This document shows, one piece after another, positions 11,686 to 23,022 of a stretch of DNA of 64,000 nt (the stretch's first letter is position 1; each line of letters starts with the position of its first letter). The stretch comes from Saccharum officinarum (Eukaryota > Streptophyta > Magnoliopsida > Poales > Poaceae): assembly GCA_020631735.1 (NCBI GenBank), contig CM036158.1:82533914-82597913 (forward strand). The letters run 5' to 3'. A program made the position numbers and the translations under genes. Below the pieces are notes generated by a model. It was not told the origin of the DNA. It did not search any database and was given only the letters and a program-made list of their open reading frames with translations.

Positions 11686-11929
11686 GCCCTCGTTTAGATT
11701 GAAGATTTTTTCAACCTGATGAATAGTACCATTTTCGTCTTATTTGACAAATATTGTCCAATCGTAGACCAACTAGGCTCAAAAGATTCATCTCGTGTTT
11801 TTGAACTAAACTGTGTAATTAGATATTTTTTTTACCTACATTTAGTACTCCATGCAAGCGGCTAAAAATTGATGTGATGGAGAGAGAGTGAAAAAACTTG
11901 AAATTTTGAGGTGATCTAAACATATGGGC
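11686..11929 (-). mobile_element. MITE, family A, copy 2 (244 bp)
   Basis: Inverted ends GCCCTCGTTTAGATTG and GTGATCTAAACATATGGGC, flanked by CAA (11683-11685 and 11930-11932). Read on the minus strand it matches the 9325-9568 element (ACTAAATGTAGGTAAAAAA, CTTTTGAGCCTAGTTGG). It ends about 30 bp before the putative TATA box of the peroxidase gene, so it forms part of the proximal promoter. Confidence 0.72.
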
Positions 11930-11957
11930 CAAGTCTTCTGAACTAGAGACAGCTATG

Positions 11958-11965
11958 CTATATAG
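11958..11965 (+). promoter_or_regulatory. Putative TATA box of the peroxidase gene
   Basis: CTATATAG lies about 270 bp upstream of the chosen start codon, followed by a C-rich leader (ACCCCCTCACCTCATCTCACC). This suits transcription starting near 11990, which has not been measured. Confidence 0.45.
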
Positions 11966-12234
11966 CCCACCACCATTATATTCCGTGTGCGGCTTCTTGA
12001 GACCCCCTCACCTCATCTCACCGAGACGCCAACTACCACCACACACCAGCAGCAGCAGTAATCTCCCTGCTGCTCGAGCAAGCAGTGTGTTATTATAGCT
12101 AGGCTGCGGCTGCACATGCACTGTGCTGCTGTGTGCTGGTCAACAATACACTTCTCTTTCCACCAGTACAGTCACGAAGAAGTACTCCAGCAGCAGTATT
12201 ATAGCCACCACCACCGATCGGTCGACCGGAGACG

Positions 12235-14898
12235 ATGCAGCCGGCCTGCTCCGCCGCGCTGCTCGCCGCCTTCGTCGTGGTGCTGGCTTATTCAGCCGTG
12301 AGCTGCCGCGGTCAGCTGGCCGACAACTACTACGCCGGCAAGTGCGGCAACTTCAGCGTGGAGGCCATCATCCACGACGCCGTCAAGGCCCGCCTCGCGT
12401 GGGACAAGAGGATGGTCGCCGGCCTCCTCCACCTGCAGTTCCACGACTGTTTCGTCGCCGTACGTACGCAGACACCATTGCCTGCTAGCTAGCTTCTTCA
12501 ATATCTCGTATATATCATCTATTTTCATTATTATTGATTTATTTTTTGTTGAATATAATTACTGAAGGGGTGCGACGCGTCGATCCTGCTGGACGGGCCC
12601 AATACGGAGAAGACGGCGCCGGAGAACAGTGGCATCTTCGGCTACGACCTCATCGACGACGTCAAGGCGGCGCTCGAGAGAGTATGCCCCGGCGTCGTCT
12701 CCTGCGCTGACATCATCATCGCCGCGACAAGGGACGCCGTTGGCATGGTGAGTCACCCGTCCCCATTTGCTACGATCGAGCTGCGAACAAGCAACAATGC
12801 CGATTGATTTTCTTTTTGAGGAATCGCAATGTCTATCTGAAATGATTGACTTCATCTGCTCCTTTGGCATATGATGATTTATCTTTTGGTTTTGCTAAGA
12901 GCAGACAATGGCTTCAATTTGTAATTATTCATTACTAGGCAGGATATATCACATTGTTAATCGTTTTGTTGTTTTACTGCTGCTTTCTGTTTATTACAAA
13001 GCGACGATTTATTTGCATTGTGAACAAATTATTGATGTGTATATTAATCTGTGTGTGCAACAATGCAAGTCCAGTGCGGAGGGCCGAGCTACCAAGTGCA
13101 ACTGGGCAGAAGGGACGGCATGGTGTCACAAGCGTCAATGGCGAGCATTCTGCCGGGCCCCAACGTCGATATCTCCACTGCTATCGATCTATTCGGACGG
13201 AAGGGCATCAACGCCCTCGAGATGGTCAGCCTGATGGGTACGTCGCAGCCTATATGCTACGATGTTGCAATTTTATTTTAATGCAGAAAACTAGACATAA
13301 AAAGTTAGCGAAAGATCGATATATATATACGTACGTACCGGTTTTACTAGCGAGTACAACTTGTGTTGAAAGTTTTACCATGACCCACGTGCATGCATGT
13401 CCTCTCTTCGGTAACATGCATGAAGCCGACTGGTTTTACTAAATAAATTAGCCTCTTTTGACCTAGAACACAGCTAAGCGTATTGATTCGAGGTGCAAGC
13501 AGAGCTCAACACATGCATGGAATATCACGTACACGGTACACCAGTGTTGTGTTGGCACATAAAATAAGCACTTCGTATACTTAGATATATATGCGTTAGT
13601 TTATTGAGCTAGTTTGCTGGTCTAACGTTATACTAGTACCACTATATATTACTCCCTCCATCCCAAATTATAAGGCATTCCAAGAATCCTGGAGAGTCAA
13701 AACATCTCAAGTTTTACCAAATTTATATGATAAGATAATAACATCTATGATTACAACTAAGTATCATTAGATTCTTAATCAATTATATTTTCATAGTGTA
13801 CCTATTAGATGTCATGAATTTTTATAATTATCTATATAATGTTGGTCAAACTTGAGATGTTTTGACTCTCCAAGATTCTTAGAATGCCTTATAATTTGGG
13901 ATGGAGGGAGTATTGTTTGTGATTGGTACAGATATATCATATTTATTACGTTATTTCCCTTTTCCATATGTATCCCCATGCATGATGATCTCACTACCCA
14001 GCTCCTCATCAAACCGTAAATCATAAGTACTTAATTGCTGAATAAGTTCTTCTGATCGAGGTCTCAGACTTAGAGCACACAAGTAATTAATGAGTTACCA
14101 AAGAGTAAGAATCAAAGCTAATCACGCCCGACACACAAACTACTGTTCTTTCTAAAGGAAGTCATTTTGAGGTTGTTTTAAGTTAAACATTTTAAACTTT
14201 GACTATAAATAAAAATTCTTTGTTCGAAAATATAAAAGTGACGTAAATAGATTTATCTCAGAATGTAATTTCATAAAAGTATATATTGAATATATTTTAT
14301 AAATAAAATTAGCTATCAAAGTTGTTTTTAGAGACCGTTTCGATGTCAAAAATGACTTTCTTTAGGGATAGAGTGTAGCCATCAATACAATGCAACTGCA
14401 TTTTTAAAGTAAACTATACTAACAGTTTTAAGCGCCAGTAGTTTTTTTCTTACAAATAATCCGGCCCTGTCTATTCCTTTTCTTGCAGGCGCGCACACGG
14501 TGGGGGTGACACACTGCTCCGTGATCCACGACCGGCTGTTCAACTACAATGGCTCCGGCTTGCCGGACCCGGCCATGGACCCTATGTACGTGTGGATCCT
14601 GACGACGTTCGCGTGCCCTAAGGGCCAGGCCTTCGACAACATCGTCTACCTGGACGACCCCTCCAGCATCCTCCTCGTCGACAAGAGCTACTACGCCCAG
14701 ATCATGAAGCGCCACGGCGTGCTGTCCGTGGACCAGGCTCTCGGCGACCACAACGCCACCGCGTGGATGGTGAACTTCCTCGCCACCACCGACTTCTTCC
14801 CCTCCATGTTCAGCCACGCGCTCAACAAGCTCGCCGCGCTCGACGTCCTGACCGGCACCGCCGGCGAGATCAGGAAAAACTGCCGGAGGACCAACTGA
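12235..14898 (+). CDS. Secretory class III peroxidase (four exons)
   Basis: Exons 12235-12459, 12568-12747, 13075-13237 and 14489-14898, all with GT-AG junctions, join in frame to 325 codons, the usual family length. Class III peroxidases are haem enzymes of the cell wall or vacuole that oxidise phenolics with H2O2. Residues 1-26 form a hydrophobic signal peptide; the mature protein would start QLADNYY. The distal motif FHDCF holds His70; GCDASILLD (76-84) binds distal calcium; GAHTVG holds the proximal haem ligand His192; the late VDQALGD follows. The eight structural cysteines appear to be C37, C72, C77, C115, C121, C199, the C of FACPKG and the C of IRKNC. Oddity: the distal catalytic Arg (Arg38 in horseradish peroxidase, in LLRLHFHDCF) is His66 here (LLHLQFHDCF). 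Intron 3 (1251 nt) contains two MITEs. An upstream ATG at 12116 opens a frame that overlaps the start. Confidence 0.9.
13652..13910. mobile_element. Stowaway MITE (259 bp) in intron 3 of the peroxidase gene
   Basis: CTCCCTCCATCCCAAATTAT at the left and its inverse ATAATTTGGGATGGAGGGAG at the right, flanked by TA (13650-13651 and 13911-13912). The inverted repeats extend inward through GTCAAAACATCTCAAGTTT, so the transcript can fold into a long hairpin inside the intron. Confidence 0.93.
14152..14365. mobile_element. Degenerate MITE in intron 3 of the peroxidase gene
   Basis: Ends CTAAAGGAAGTCATTTTGAG and CAAAAATGACTTTCTTTAG are inverted repeats about 215 bp apart around AT-rich sequence. No clean target duplication is visible. 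It resembles the large class of Stowaway-like elements that end in '...AAAAAGAATGTCATTTT', but the family is not certain. Confidence 0.55.
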
Positions 14899-15851
14899 TT
14901 GATCGATCTGCTGGCAATCAATTAATTGATACACAAAGCTAGGTTAATTATTACCAGCAGCTAGCTTGGAGTAGCTAGCTAGACGAGCAGCTGCTGCGAG
15001 AAACAGAGAAAGAAAAAAAGAAGGGAAGAGAAAGCATATACACGCGGCACCAATGGATCGATGTCTGAGGGAGCATTGCCATCAGTGATAGCATGTGGTT
15101 TTACCATATAGTTAATTTGAGTAAAGATTCAATTTACTGGAGTAGTACAAGGATCATTTTTTTCCGTGTCTGTACGCTGATTCTTTTGTACGTGGCCGGT
15201 ATAAAAATAAACGTTCCATGCATATACACCACTACTTTATACTATTATATATCAGTATTTCTCAAAGGAGAAATGTTTAGTGCTTCGTTCTTCTTCTCAG
15301 TGAAGGAGGATAAATGATCTTTTCTAGCGCTGCAACAAAAAGAGAACTTAGTGCGGCCAAACAGTGAGGTCAAATGAACACCTTGGAGGGAGCGTCTGCT
15401 AGACTATGACAAAGCAGGGTAGAGTGCATCCCGAGGGACCATTGCCCCCTATCCGGGATGCCGACGGCCGATGGGCTCTCCCTTCGTGCACCTCTGGAAT
15501 CTTCGATAGTAGATCAGGCCAGTTTTCTTTTTATTCCAACTTCCAAAGTCGCCTTGAACCAGCCACCGGCCCGCGGCATATGGCATCTGCTGCTACAGTA
15601 GCGGCGCCCTGTGGAGTACTAGAGGGCAAGTGCGCAGTACTCCTTCAGTTCCAGCAGATCCGACTGTGGGGAAGTAGCAGCAGAGAATTTCATCAGATCT
15701 GGAAGCCGCCCGACCCCTCCACTCCAGCTCCGATCTTGGAGGAACTCGCTTGAAGAGCGAAGTGTTCCAGAGCCCAGAGAAGGGCAGCGCTACCAGGAAC
15801 GAACATGGTGGCCAGAGGTGATCCGAGAGGCGAGAGAGAGAACCTAACAGA
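14899..15851. other. 3' flank of the peroxidase gene, no further gene
   Basis: The first few hundred bases are probably the 3' UTR and terminator region of the peroxidase gene, but I cannot fix a poly(A) site. From about 15400 the sequence is more GC-rich and has short open frames without recognisable domains. It ends at the target site of the LINE-like retroposon. Confidence 0.5.
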
Positions 15852-15867
15852 GGTAATACGAAGGGAG

Positions 15868-16583
15868 GATTAATATCCCCTCCCTCGTGTCGTCTCCCCC
15901 GGAGGCGACCTGAGGGCGCCCGCCCGGCCACCCGAGCGTCTCTCCCTCGTGTCACTGGCTCGGCCGCCGCCGCCACGGCGCCTCTGCGTTCGTGGTGGCG
16001 GCGGCCAGAGGAGGGGGCTCAAAAAGGATTCTTTCCCCGTCCTTCCCTCCTCTTTTACCGCTGCCTCCTCCCTCTCCTCATCCCAAAATCCCTTGATTCC
16101 ACCATGTTTTGGCCAGATCAGGGATCCTAGGGGCTGGATCCATGCGGGGGGAGCAGAACCTTAGCCCAGCGTCATCCTCTACGCCCTAGTCGGTGGTGGC
16201 CCCCTCTACAGGCGCGGCGCCGTATCCGTGCAGGGGGAGCAGATCCCTGGAAGTTGGAAGTCCCGGCGTTATCCTCTACGCCCTGGTCGACGGCAGCCCC
16301 TCTGCAGGCGCGCCCGTGATGCCCGCTCCCGCGGCCGTCTCGGCCTGTGCGGCGTCAGTGGCCGTGCCCACGCTAGGCTATGCCTGCACGGCGGATCCTT
16401 GCTCCCAAGGGCGCTGTTGGGCGGTGGTGTGGCCGCGACCGTGTCTACACCTAGCATAATGTCCGCGGCTGCTTGTACGGCGGCGGCGCCCGTGCCGGCT
16501 GCATGCTCGGTCTGCACGCGGCCTCGATCCATGCCCCCAGCGGCGCGTGCTGGGTTGGAGGTGGTCGGCTGCTTGCGGGCACC
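15868..16583 (+). mobile_element. LINE-like retroposon, 5' piece (interrupted)
   Basis: GC-rich sequence with no gene. It is the left part of a retroposon whose other pieces lie at 32528-32648 and 47780-48671. The left target duplication (15852-15867, GGTAATACGAAGGGAG) matches 48672-48686 (GGAATGCGAAGGGAG) after the A-tail, with one missing base and one transition. The Tat element has inserted after GCACC at 16579-16583. Once both LTR elements are removed, the retroposon is about 1.7 kb, too short for the endonuclease and reverse transcriptase of a LINE, so it is a deletion derivative or a non-autonomous relative. Confidence 0.6.
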
Positions 16584-17041
16584 TGTCGATGCGAGACCCA
16601 CAGAGTTTCCTAGCAATGTGACTACAAGCCGTGGGCCTTGGCCTGGCCCTCGGACAGAAGCAAGAAGAGGAGCAGCGTCCGCTACACCAAACCTGAGTAG
16701 AATAGGACAGACTAGCTGGATTCCTATGAAAAGTACCTTCTGTATTTAGTTCATGACACCTTCTTTGGATCCGACTATGATTGTAACCACACCACAGCCT
16801 TCTCTATCGATATAAAGAGAGGTCGTGGGCACCCCTGTAAGGAACACAACATAACACAATCAATCCAACGCAAAGGCTAATGCCGACTGGACATAAAGAC
16901 TATTACTCGATCACGATCGAGGGCCCGAACCAGTATAAATCAACTATCTATGTGTTCACCGTCGAGTTCCTACACACGCCGAAACCCGAACAACTGTCTC
17001 GGATACCACCATGGTAGGCTATCGGTGGTAATACATCGACA
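16584..17041 (+). repeat. 5' LTR of the Tat element (458 bp)
   Basis: Begins TGTCGATGCGAGACCC and ends GGTAATACATCGACA. It contains a TATA box (GATATAAAGAG, about 16810-16820). Its partner is at 32069-32527. Confidence 0.92.
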
Positions 17042-17043
17042 GC

Positions 17044-17061
17044 TGGCGCGCCAGGTTGGGG
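17044..17061 (+). other. Probable primer binding site of the Tat element
   Basis: TGGCGCGCCAGGTTGGGG lies two bases inside the 5' LTR. This form follows the LTR in many Tat/RIRE2-like grass elements. I do not assign the primer tRNA. Confidence 0.65.
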
Positions 17062-17090
17062 CTTTCAGCGGATTTGCGATCGAGAACTTG

Positions 17091-19272
17091 ATGGACCTCG
17101 ACAACATGATCTTCTCGACAGGATCAAATTTCACCTTTAGATCATGGATCTGCAAGGCGGACAACCAAGGCAAGCTCCAAGGACGCCTCCTTGAGGATCG
17201 AAAAGACCAGGAAGACCTCACTCTTTCGGCAAGATCGACAGAAGAACTTGCCAGAAGGTTTTCGCGTCTCGCGATGTTTGAATCAGTTCAGGTTCGCCGA
17301 CGGTCGAATTCAACTCAGACTCTTAAACGGAATCTGCCTCGGAAACCAATCCGGATTCTTTTCATGACAAACTAGGTTTTTTTCCTATGGATCTCTAAAA
17401 TTCAGCTTTAATCCATCAGGAGATCAATTCAAGCTTACTTCAGAACTCTTCCATGAAGTTAGGTCCTTTCCCAATCGGACTCAACAACATGGCAAGATCT
17501 TACCAAGACCTGCTCCAAGAAATAGCCAGACCAGTGCGAGGGCTACGGTTGACCGAAGCACAGGAAGGCCTCATACTAACCATGACATCTCAAGATTATC
17601 TCGTCTACTGGCCGGGTTCTATTTCCAGAAGCAACAACGCCCGATTAGTTAATGAGACAGTCGTTCTACCCTATCAAGAGGGGAGTACGCTTTACGACAC
17701 TGACACCTCTACAGAGATTATTAGCAACTCTAATGGCACAATCATAGATACAGAAGAAACGCATGCCCGAGAAGTATTCATGATTCGGTGACCACCTTTG
17801 ATCCCACCAAGAGCACCTGATGTTAGATCTTCGGACGAATTAGAATCCAACATATCACCCAACACTCTAGAATACGATGGTGAGACTAAGAACCAGAAGC
17901 ATGCTAGGGAAAGGAAGAATAAGTTAAAAGAAGGTCGCAGACGCCGCGCAAGGCAACGCAAAGAAGCTTAGACAAGATACGAGGCTGACCTGGTTGAATA
18001 TGATAGAAAGAAGTCGAAACAAGAAGCAGAAGAAAGATACACAGCTAGAAAGACAAACAACTCTCCACACGATAGGATCAGAGAACTTGCCGAAGAACTC
18101 GAAGCTATTTCTCACCCCCAATAAAGAACAAGAGCGACTCAGAGAGGTTCTCCGGTCGACAGCCTTAAGAGCGCACGATGGGATGACCCACTCAAGACTA
18201 CCCGCAAGATCAGCATCTCACAGACAAGAAAAATAGAGTCAAAGGAGGTATGCTTTCGAAAGATTAGGGCCAAACGGAAGCCATAACAGAGAAAGCAGAA
18301 GGAACCATAGTCAAATCAATCGAGTTGAGCAACCGAGGTAAAGTAGGAGCAGAGTACCTATCCAAACAACCCCATGAAACTACTCTCACCAAAAGGATAG
18401 CTGAAGAAGGGGCTGAATCAGAGTATAGAGAAGATGACGCACACGACAGATTCCCTTGCTTTGCAAGACGACTTGCTTCGGTACAGCTACCTCACAAATT
18501 CAAACCTTCTAATCACTCCAAATACGATAGCAAAACTGAACCCAAGCAGTGGCTCAGAATCTACTCTCAGTCAATCGAACTAGCCAGAGGAGATGACGAC
18601 ATCAAAGCGCTCTTCTTCCCTATGACATTAGAGACTATGCCCCTCCAATAGTTTGACAAGCTAAGCCCTGGATCAATCAGGGGATTGGGGGACTTGCAAA
18701 GAGCTTTTTGTGAAAATTTTCACAGGTATCATCACGCATCCTATCACCCATGCAGAACTAAAGGGACTCAAACAGAAAGGTGGCGAAAGCCTCAGAGATT
18801 ATTATCGTCGACGATTTGGCGAACTACGTGCTCAAGTACATGACATCACTGAATAAGAAGTAATCGAAGCTTTCTCCCATGGGATCATGGCCAAGTGGCA
18901 ATTTCAAGACTTTTGCAAAAAAACCTGAGAAACAATGAAGACTTCAGACGTACAGTAGAAAAGATGATCACCGCAGAAGAAAAGACTCGGGAAAGATTTC
19001 CAGATAGAAACAATCGAGATAACAACCGAGACAACTCTGATAGACAAAATTATCAAAACAATGGACATCAAGACAGAAAGCGCGGGTCTGACAACACCGT
19101 AGCCATGGCCGACAGATCAAAGAAGTTCTCAAAATTCAAGAGATTTGAAGACATTGAAAATATGCATTGTATATGGCATCCGCAGGGAAATCATACAACT
19201 AGAGATTGCCATATCTTTATTGATCGGTATACAAGAAAGGGCAACAAGGGAAATAAGAAAGAAGACGACTAG
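17091..19272 (+). pseudogene. gag region of the Tat element, decayed
   Basis: The first part (17091-18240) gives broken open frames, including a very basic K/R/E-rich stretch at about 17880-18110. The recognisable retrotransposon gag domain lies at about 18390-18950 (EPKQWLRIYSQSIELARGDDD, then LGDLQRAFCENF, then LRDYYRRFGELRAQV), followed by a charged N/R/D linker. A zinc-knuckle variant, CIWHPQGNHTTRDC, sits at about 19168-19210. In-frame stops at 18649-18651 and about 18855 break it. Gag would form the particle that packages the element RNA in the cytoplasm. Confidence 0.8.
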
Positions 19273-19380
19273 AAAAAAGGAGAAGATAATATTGAAGACA
19301 AGGGATTTCAGCAATCAAAAGGGACAGTCACGGTCATCTTTTTAGGAGTTCTAGGCTCCAAAAGAAAGCACCAGGACAAG

Positions 19381-19923
19381 TTGGCTCTCAGCAGCATCAT
19401 GGCAGCAGAACCAGTCGTCTCCAAGTACCTTAATTGGTCACAATACCCAATCCAGTTTTCTAGAGAAGATCAATGGACCAATGTTGGGAACACTGGCCTA
19501 TATCCACTTGTTTTGGATCCAACTATCGCGAGAATGACAGTCACCAAGGTTCTGATCGATGGAGGAGCGGGACTCAATATCATATTTTCAGAAACACTAA
19601 GGAAGATGGGACTAAACCTTGCCAGGTTGATTACCCCAACAGGTGTACCTTTCTATGAAATAGTACCCGGCAAAGCCGCCATGCCGCTCAGACAAATCAC
19701 TCTACCAGTTACATTTGGATCACTGACCAATTACCGAACCGAATTCATTCAGTTTGAAGTTGCAGACTTCGAGACATCATATCATGCCATCCTTGGAAGA
19801 CCAGCACTTGCCAAGTTCATGGCTATTCCTCACTACCCATATCTCCTGCTCAAGATGTCAGGACCCCATGGGGTACTATCCCTCCGGGGCGACTTGAAGC
19901 GCACTTTCGATTGTGACATATAA
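19381..19923 (+). pseudogene. Retrotransposon aspartic protease region
   Basis: The open segment holds VLIDGGAGLNIIF, the form of the retropepsin active site in Tat-type elements (DGG in place of DTG/DSG), and later HAILGRPALAKFMAIPHYPYL, the flap and C-terminal region. The frame ends in TAA at 19921, and a further TAG at 20134-20136 separates it from the RT. It matures the polyprotein in intact relatives. Confidence 0.85.
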
Positions 19924-20136
19924 GCAATCCAAATCGTAGCCAAAGCACAGGCAGCTGACGGCAGAGAAGAAATAGTCACCGTTGCTGCACAAATGAACCC
20001 GGAGGAACTAGAGATCCCGATTAAGAAGCCTTGCATCCTTGCACCACCAAAAGAAGCCGATGTGAAGAAAATTGACCTGGGTACTGGTGATCCTGAGAAG
20101 ACGGCGACCATTAGTGCTCACCTCTCGGCTAAATAG

Positions 20137-21449
20137 GAACTCGCGCTCACCAACTTTCTTCAGGACAACAAAGATATCTTTGCTTGGAAGCCGGCTAACA
20201 TGCCAGGTGTCCCAAGAGAGTTGGCTGAGCACATAATTGATATCAACGAAAGCTCCAAACCAGTCAAGCAGCGATTACGAAGATTTTTACCAGACAAGAA
20301 GGCAACAATTAAAAAGGAGATTACGAAATTAATGGCAGCCGGATTCATAAGAGAAATTCTTCATCCAGATTGGCTAGCTAATCCCATTCTAGTATAGAAA
20401 AAATGATAGAATGGCACATGTGCATCGACTACACAGATCTCAACAAGCATTGCCCAAAGGACCCTTTTGGGTTACCGCGGATTGATCTAATTATCGATTC
20501 AATGGCAGGATTCGCCCTGCTATCTTTTCTTAATTACTATTCAGGATATCATCAGATCACATTAAAGAAAGAAGACCAAAGAAAGACATCTTTCATCACC
20601 CCGTTCGGCGCTTACTGCTACAAAACAATGTCATTTGGACTCAAAAACGCAGGCGCTACCTATCAAAGAGCTATCCAAACATGTCTCGGGGAGCAGATTG
20701 GCAAAAATGCAGAAGCTTATGTTGATGACGTCATCATGAAAACAAGGAACCCGGATATACTGATTGAAGACTTGAAACAGACCTTCAAAATCTTGAAGAA
20801 GTGGAATTAGAAATTGAACCCAAACAAATGTGTATTCGGAGTACCATCTGGATAACTACTCGGTTTTTTGGTTAGCCATCGAGGAATCGAGGCAAGCTCC
20901 AAGCAAATTTGAGCCATAACAGAGATGGGTCCTCCACGCAGCATTAAAGATGTATAGAAGCTAACAGGGTGCATGGCAGCACTCAACCACTTTATCTCTC
21001 GACTCGGTGAAAAAGGATTACCTTTCTTCGAGTTATTAAAAAAGACAGGCAAGTTCGAGTGGACAGAGAAAGCCAAGGAGGCCTTCAAAAGCCTTAAGGC
21101 ATACCTCATCTCCTCACCTGTACTCATGCCTCCAAAGAAGTATGAAGACATGATGCTATATATCATGGCGACTTCTACGGTGGTTAGTGTAGCGATCGTC
21201 GTAGAGAGGGAAGAAGAAGGGCATGTATACAAAGTGCAGCGACCTGTTTACTACATCAGCGAGGTACTATTAGATTCTAAAATCTGGTACCCATATGTAC
21301 AAAAACTACTCTATGCCCTCTTGATCACCTCCCGCAAGCTGCGTCACTACTTTGAAAGCCACAAGATTACTGTGGTAACAGACTTTCCACTCGGAGACAT
21401 CCTACACAACAGAGACGCAACCGGGCGCATATCTAAGTGGGTGATATAA
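20137..21449 (+). pseudogene. Reverse transcriptase and RNase H of the Tat element
   Basis: The RT palm reads from PGVPRELAEHIIDI through CIDYTDLNKHCPKDPFGLPR to the catalytic AYVDDVIMKT (about 20715-20745). The first catalytic Asp, normally in LLSFLDAYSGYHQI, is Asn here (LLSFLNYYSGYHQI), which would by itself inactivate the enzyme. A TAG at 20395-20397 with a frameshift just after, and another TAG at 20808-20810, break the frame. The RNase H of the RT follows at about 20973-21449 (PVYYISEVL, YALLITSRKLRHYFESH). Confidence 0.88.
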
Positions 21450-21479
21450 CACGGCGCTCTCAACATTGACTTCACCCCA

Positions 21480-22005
21480 TGAAGAGCAATCAAATCCCAA
21501 GCACTTGCTGATTTTATTACCGAGTGGACAGAAATCCAACAACCTATGCCATATGCCATCCTTGACCATTGGAAGATGTACTTCGACGGATCACTCAAAC
21601 TAGGCAAAGCTAGCGCAAGTGTTCTCTTCATCTCTCCATATGGAAAACAACTCAAATATGTCCTTCAGATATTATGGCAAGCTACGAACAATGAAGCAGA
21701 GTACGAAGCACTCATCTATGGGCTCCAGGTAGCTACCTCTCTTGGAATCAAATGACTTCTCATCTATGGTGATTCAGCAGCAATTGTCAATTAGGTCAAC
21801 AAAGATTGAGATTGCACCAAAGATAACATGGACGCTTATTGTGCTAAAGTATGCAAACTCGAGAAAAATTTCTAGGGACTAGAAATTCTACATGTCTTGC
21901 GTGATTCAAATATCGCAGCAGACATCCTCGCAAAGCTAGGATCGGACAGGGCGAAGGTCCCACCTGGTGTGTTCGTGGAGCAGTTGTCAGCAACCTCTAT
22001 CTAAC
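21480..22005 (+). pseudogene. Second (archaeal-type) RNase H of the Tat element
   Basis: A second RNase H fold follows the first: MYFDGSLKLGKASASVLF with the first Asp, then TNNEAEYEALIYGL with the catalytic Glu, then LIYGDSAAIV with the second Asp, and a late DSNIAADILAKL. Stops occur at about 21754, 21794 and further on. A duplicated RNase H next to the RT RNase H is a known mark of the Tat lineage. Confidence 0.8.
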
Positions 22006-23022
22006 AACCCGGTGAGATAACCCCTGCACTCCCAGCACCAACAATCCAAATTTTGGTAATCACAAGATCATGGGCACTAGATTTCATCGACTACATTAAA
22101 GAAAATAAGTTACCGGCAAATAAAGAAGAAGCTACTCAGAAATTCGAAGGAGCAAGAACTATGTCCTCGTAGGAGACAACCTGTACAGAAGAGCCGCTTC
22201 ATCAGGAGTACTCCTCAAGTGTGTCTCATCAGAAAAAGGCAAAGAGATCTTAGACGAAATCCACTCATATTATTATGGAAATCATGTAGCTTCAAAAACA
22301 TTGGTCGGTAAAGCATTCCGCACCGGTTTCTACTGACCAACTGCTTTAAAAGATGCAGAGGAACTTGTCAAAAAATGTAAATGTTTGCAAGACAGGCTCA
22401 CGTCCTAGCACACAATCTTATCTGCATCCCGCCCGCTTGGCCATTTTCCTGCTAGGGACTGGATCAAGTAGGACCTCTCAAGAAAGCTAAAGGCGGTTTT
22501 GAGTACATCTTCATGGCTATTGACAAGTTCACCAAATGGATCGAGTACAAACCACTCGTAAAATACAACGCAGCCAAAGCAGTCGAGTTCATCTAGGACA
22601 TCATGCATCGCTTCGGCATACCCAATCGAGTCATCACTGATTTGGGTTCTCCCTTCACGGCTATAGAATTCAAAAATTGGGCACAAGACTGTGACATCAG
22701 CATAGATTACGCATCATTTGCGCATCCAGAAGCCAATGGACAAGTAGAAAGAGCCAATGGACTCATACTGGCAGGGTTAAAACCAAGGTTATATGAAGAA
22801 CTAGAAGACTATGGCTCCAAATGGATCGAAGAACTACCCAAAGTAGTCTGGGGGGCTACGAACTCAAGTAAGCAGAGCCACCGGGTATTCACCTTTCTTC
22901 TAGTCTATGGATCAGAGGTCGTGTCACCAGCCGACTTAATCTGGACATCACCAAAGATTGAGCAATATGAAGGAGAAGTCGAACACACCCAAAGACTAGA
23001 ACTAGACAGCACAGAAGAAGTC

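Noticed and set aside
16193..16749. Overlapping frames of up to 173 codons
   Set aside because: They run across the border between the LINE-like piece and the Tat LTR, so they cannot be a single gene.
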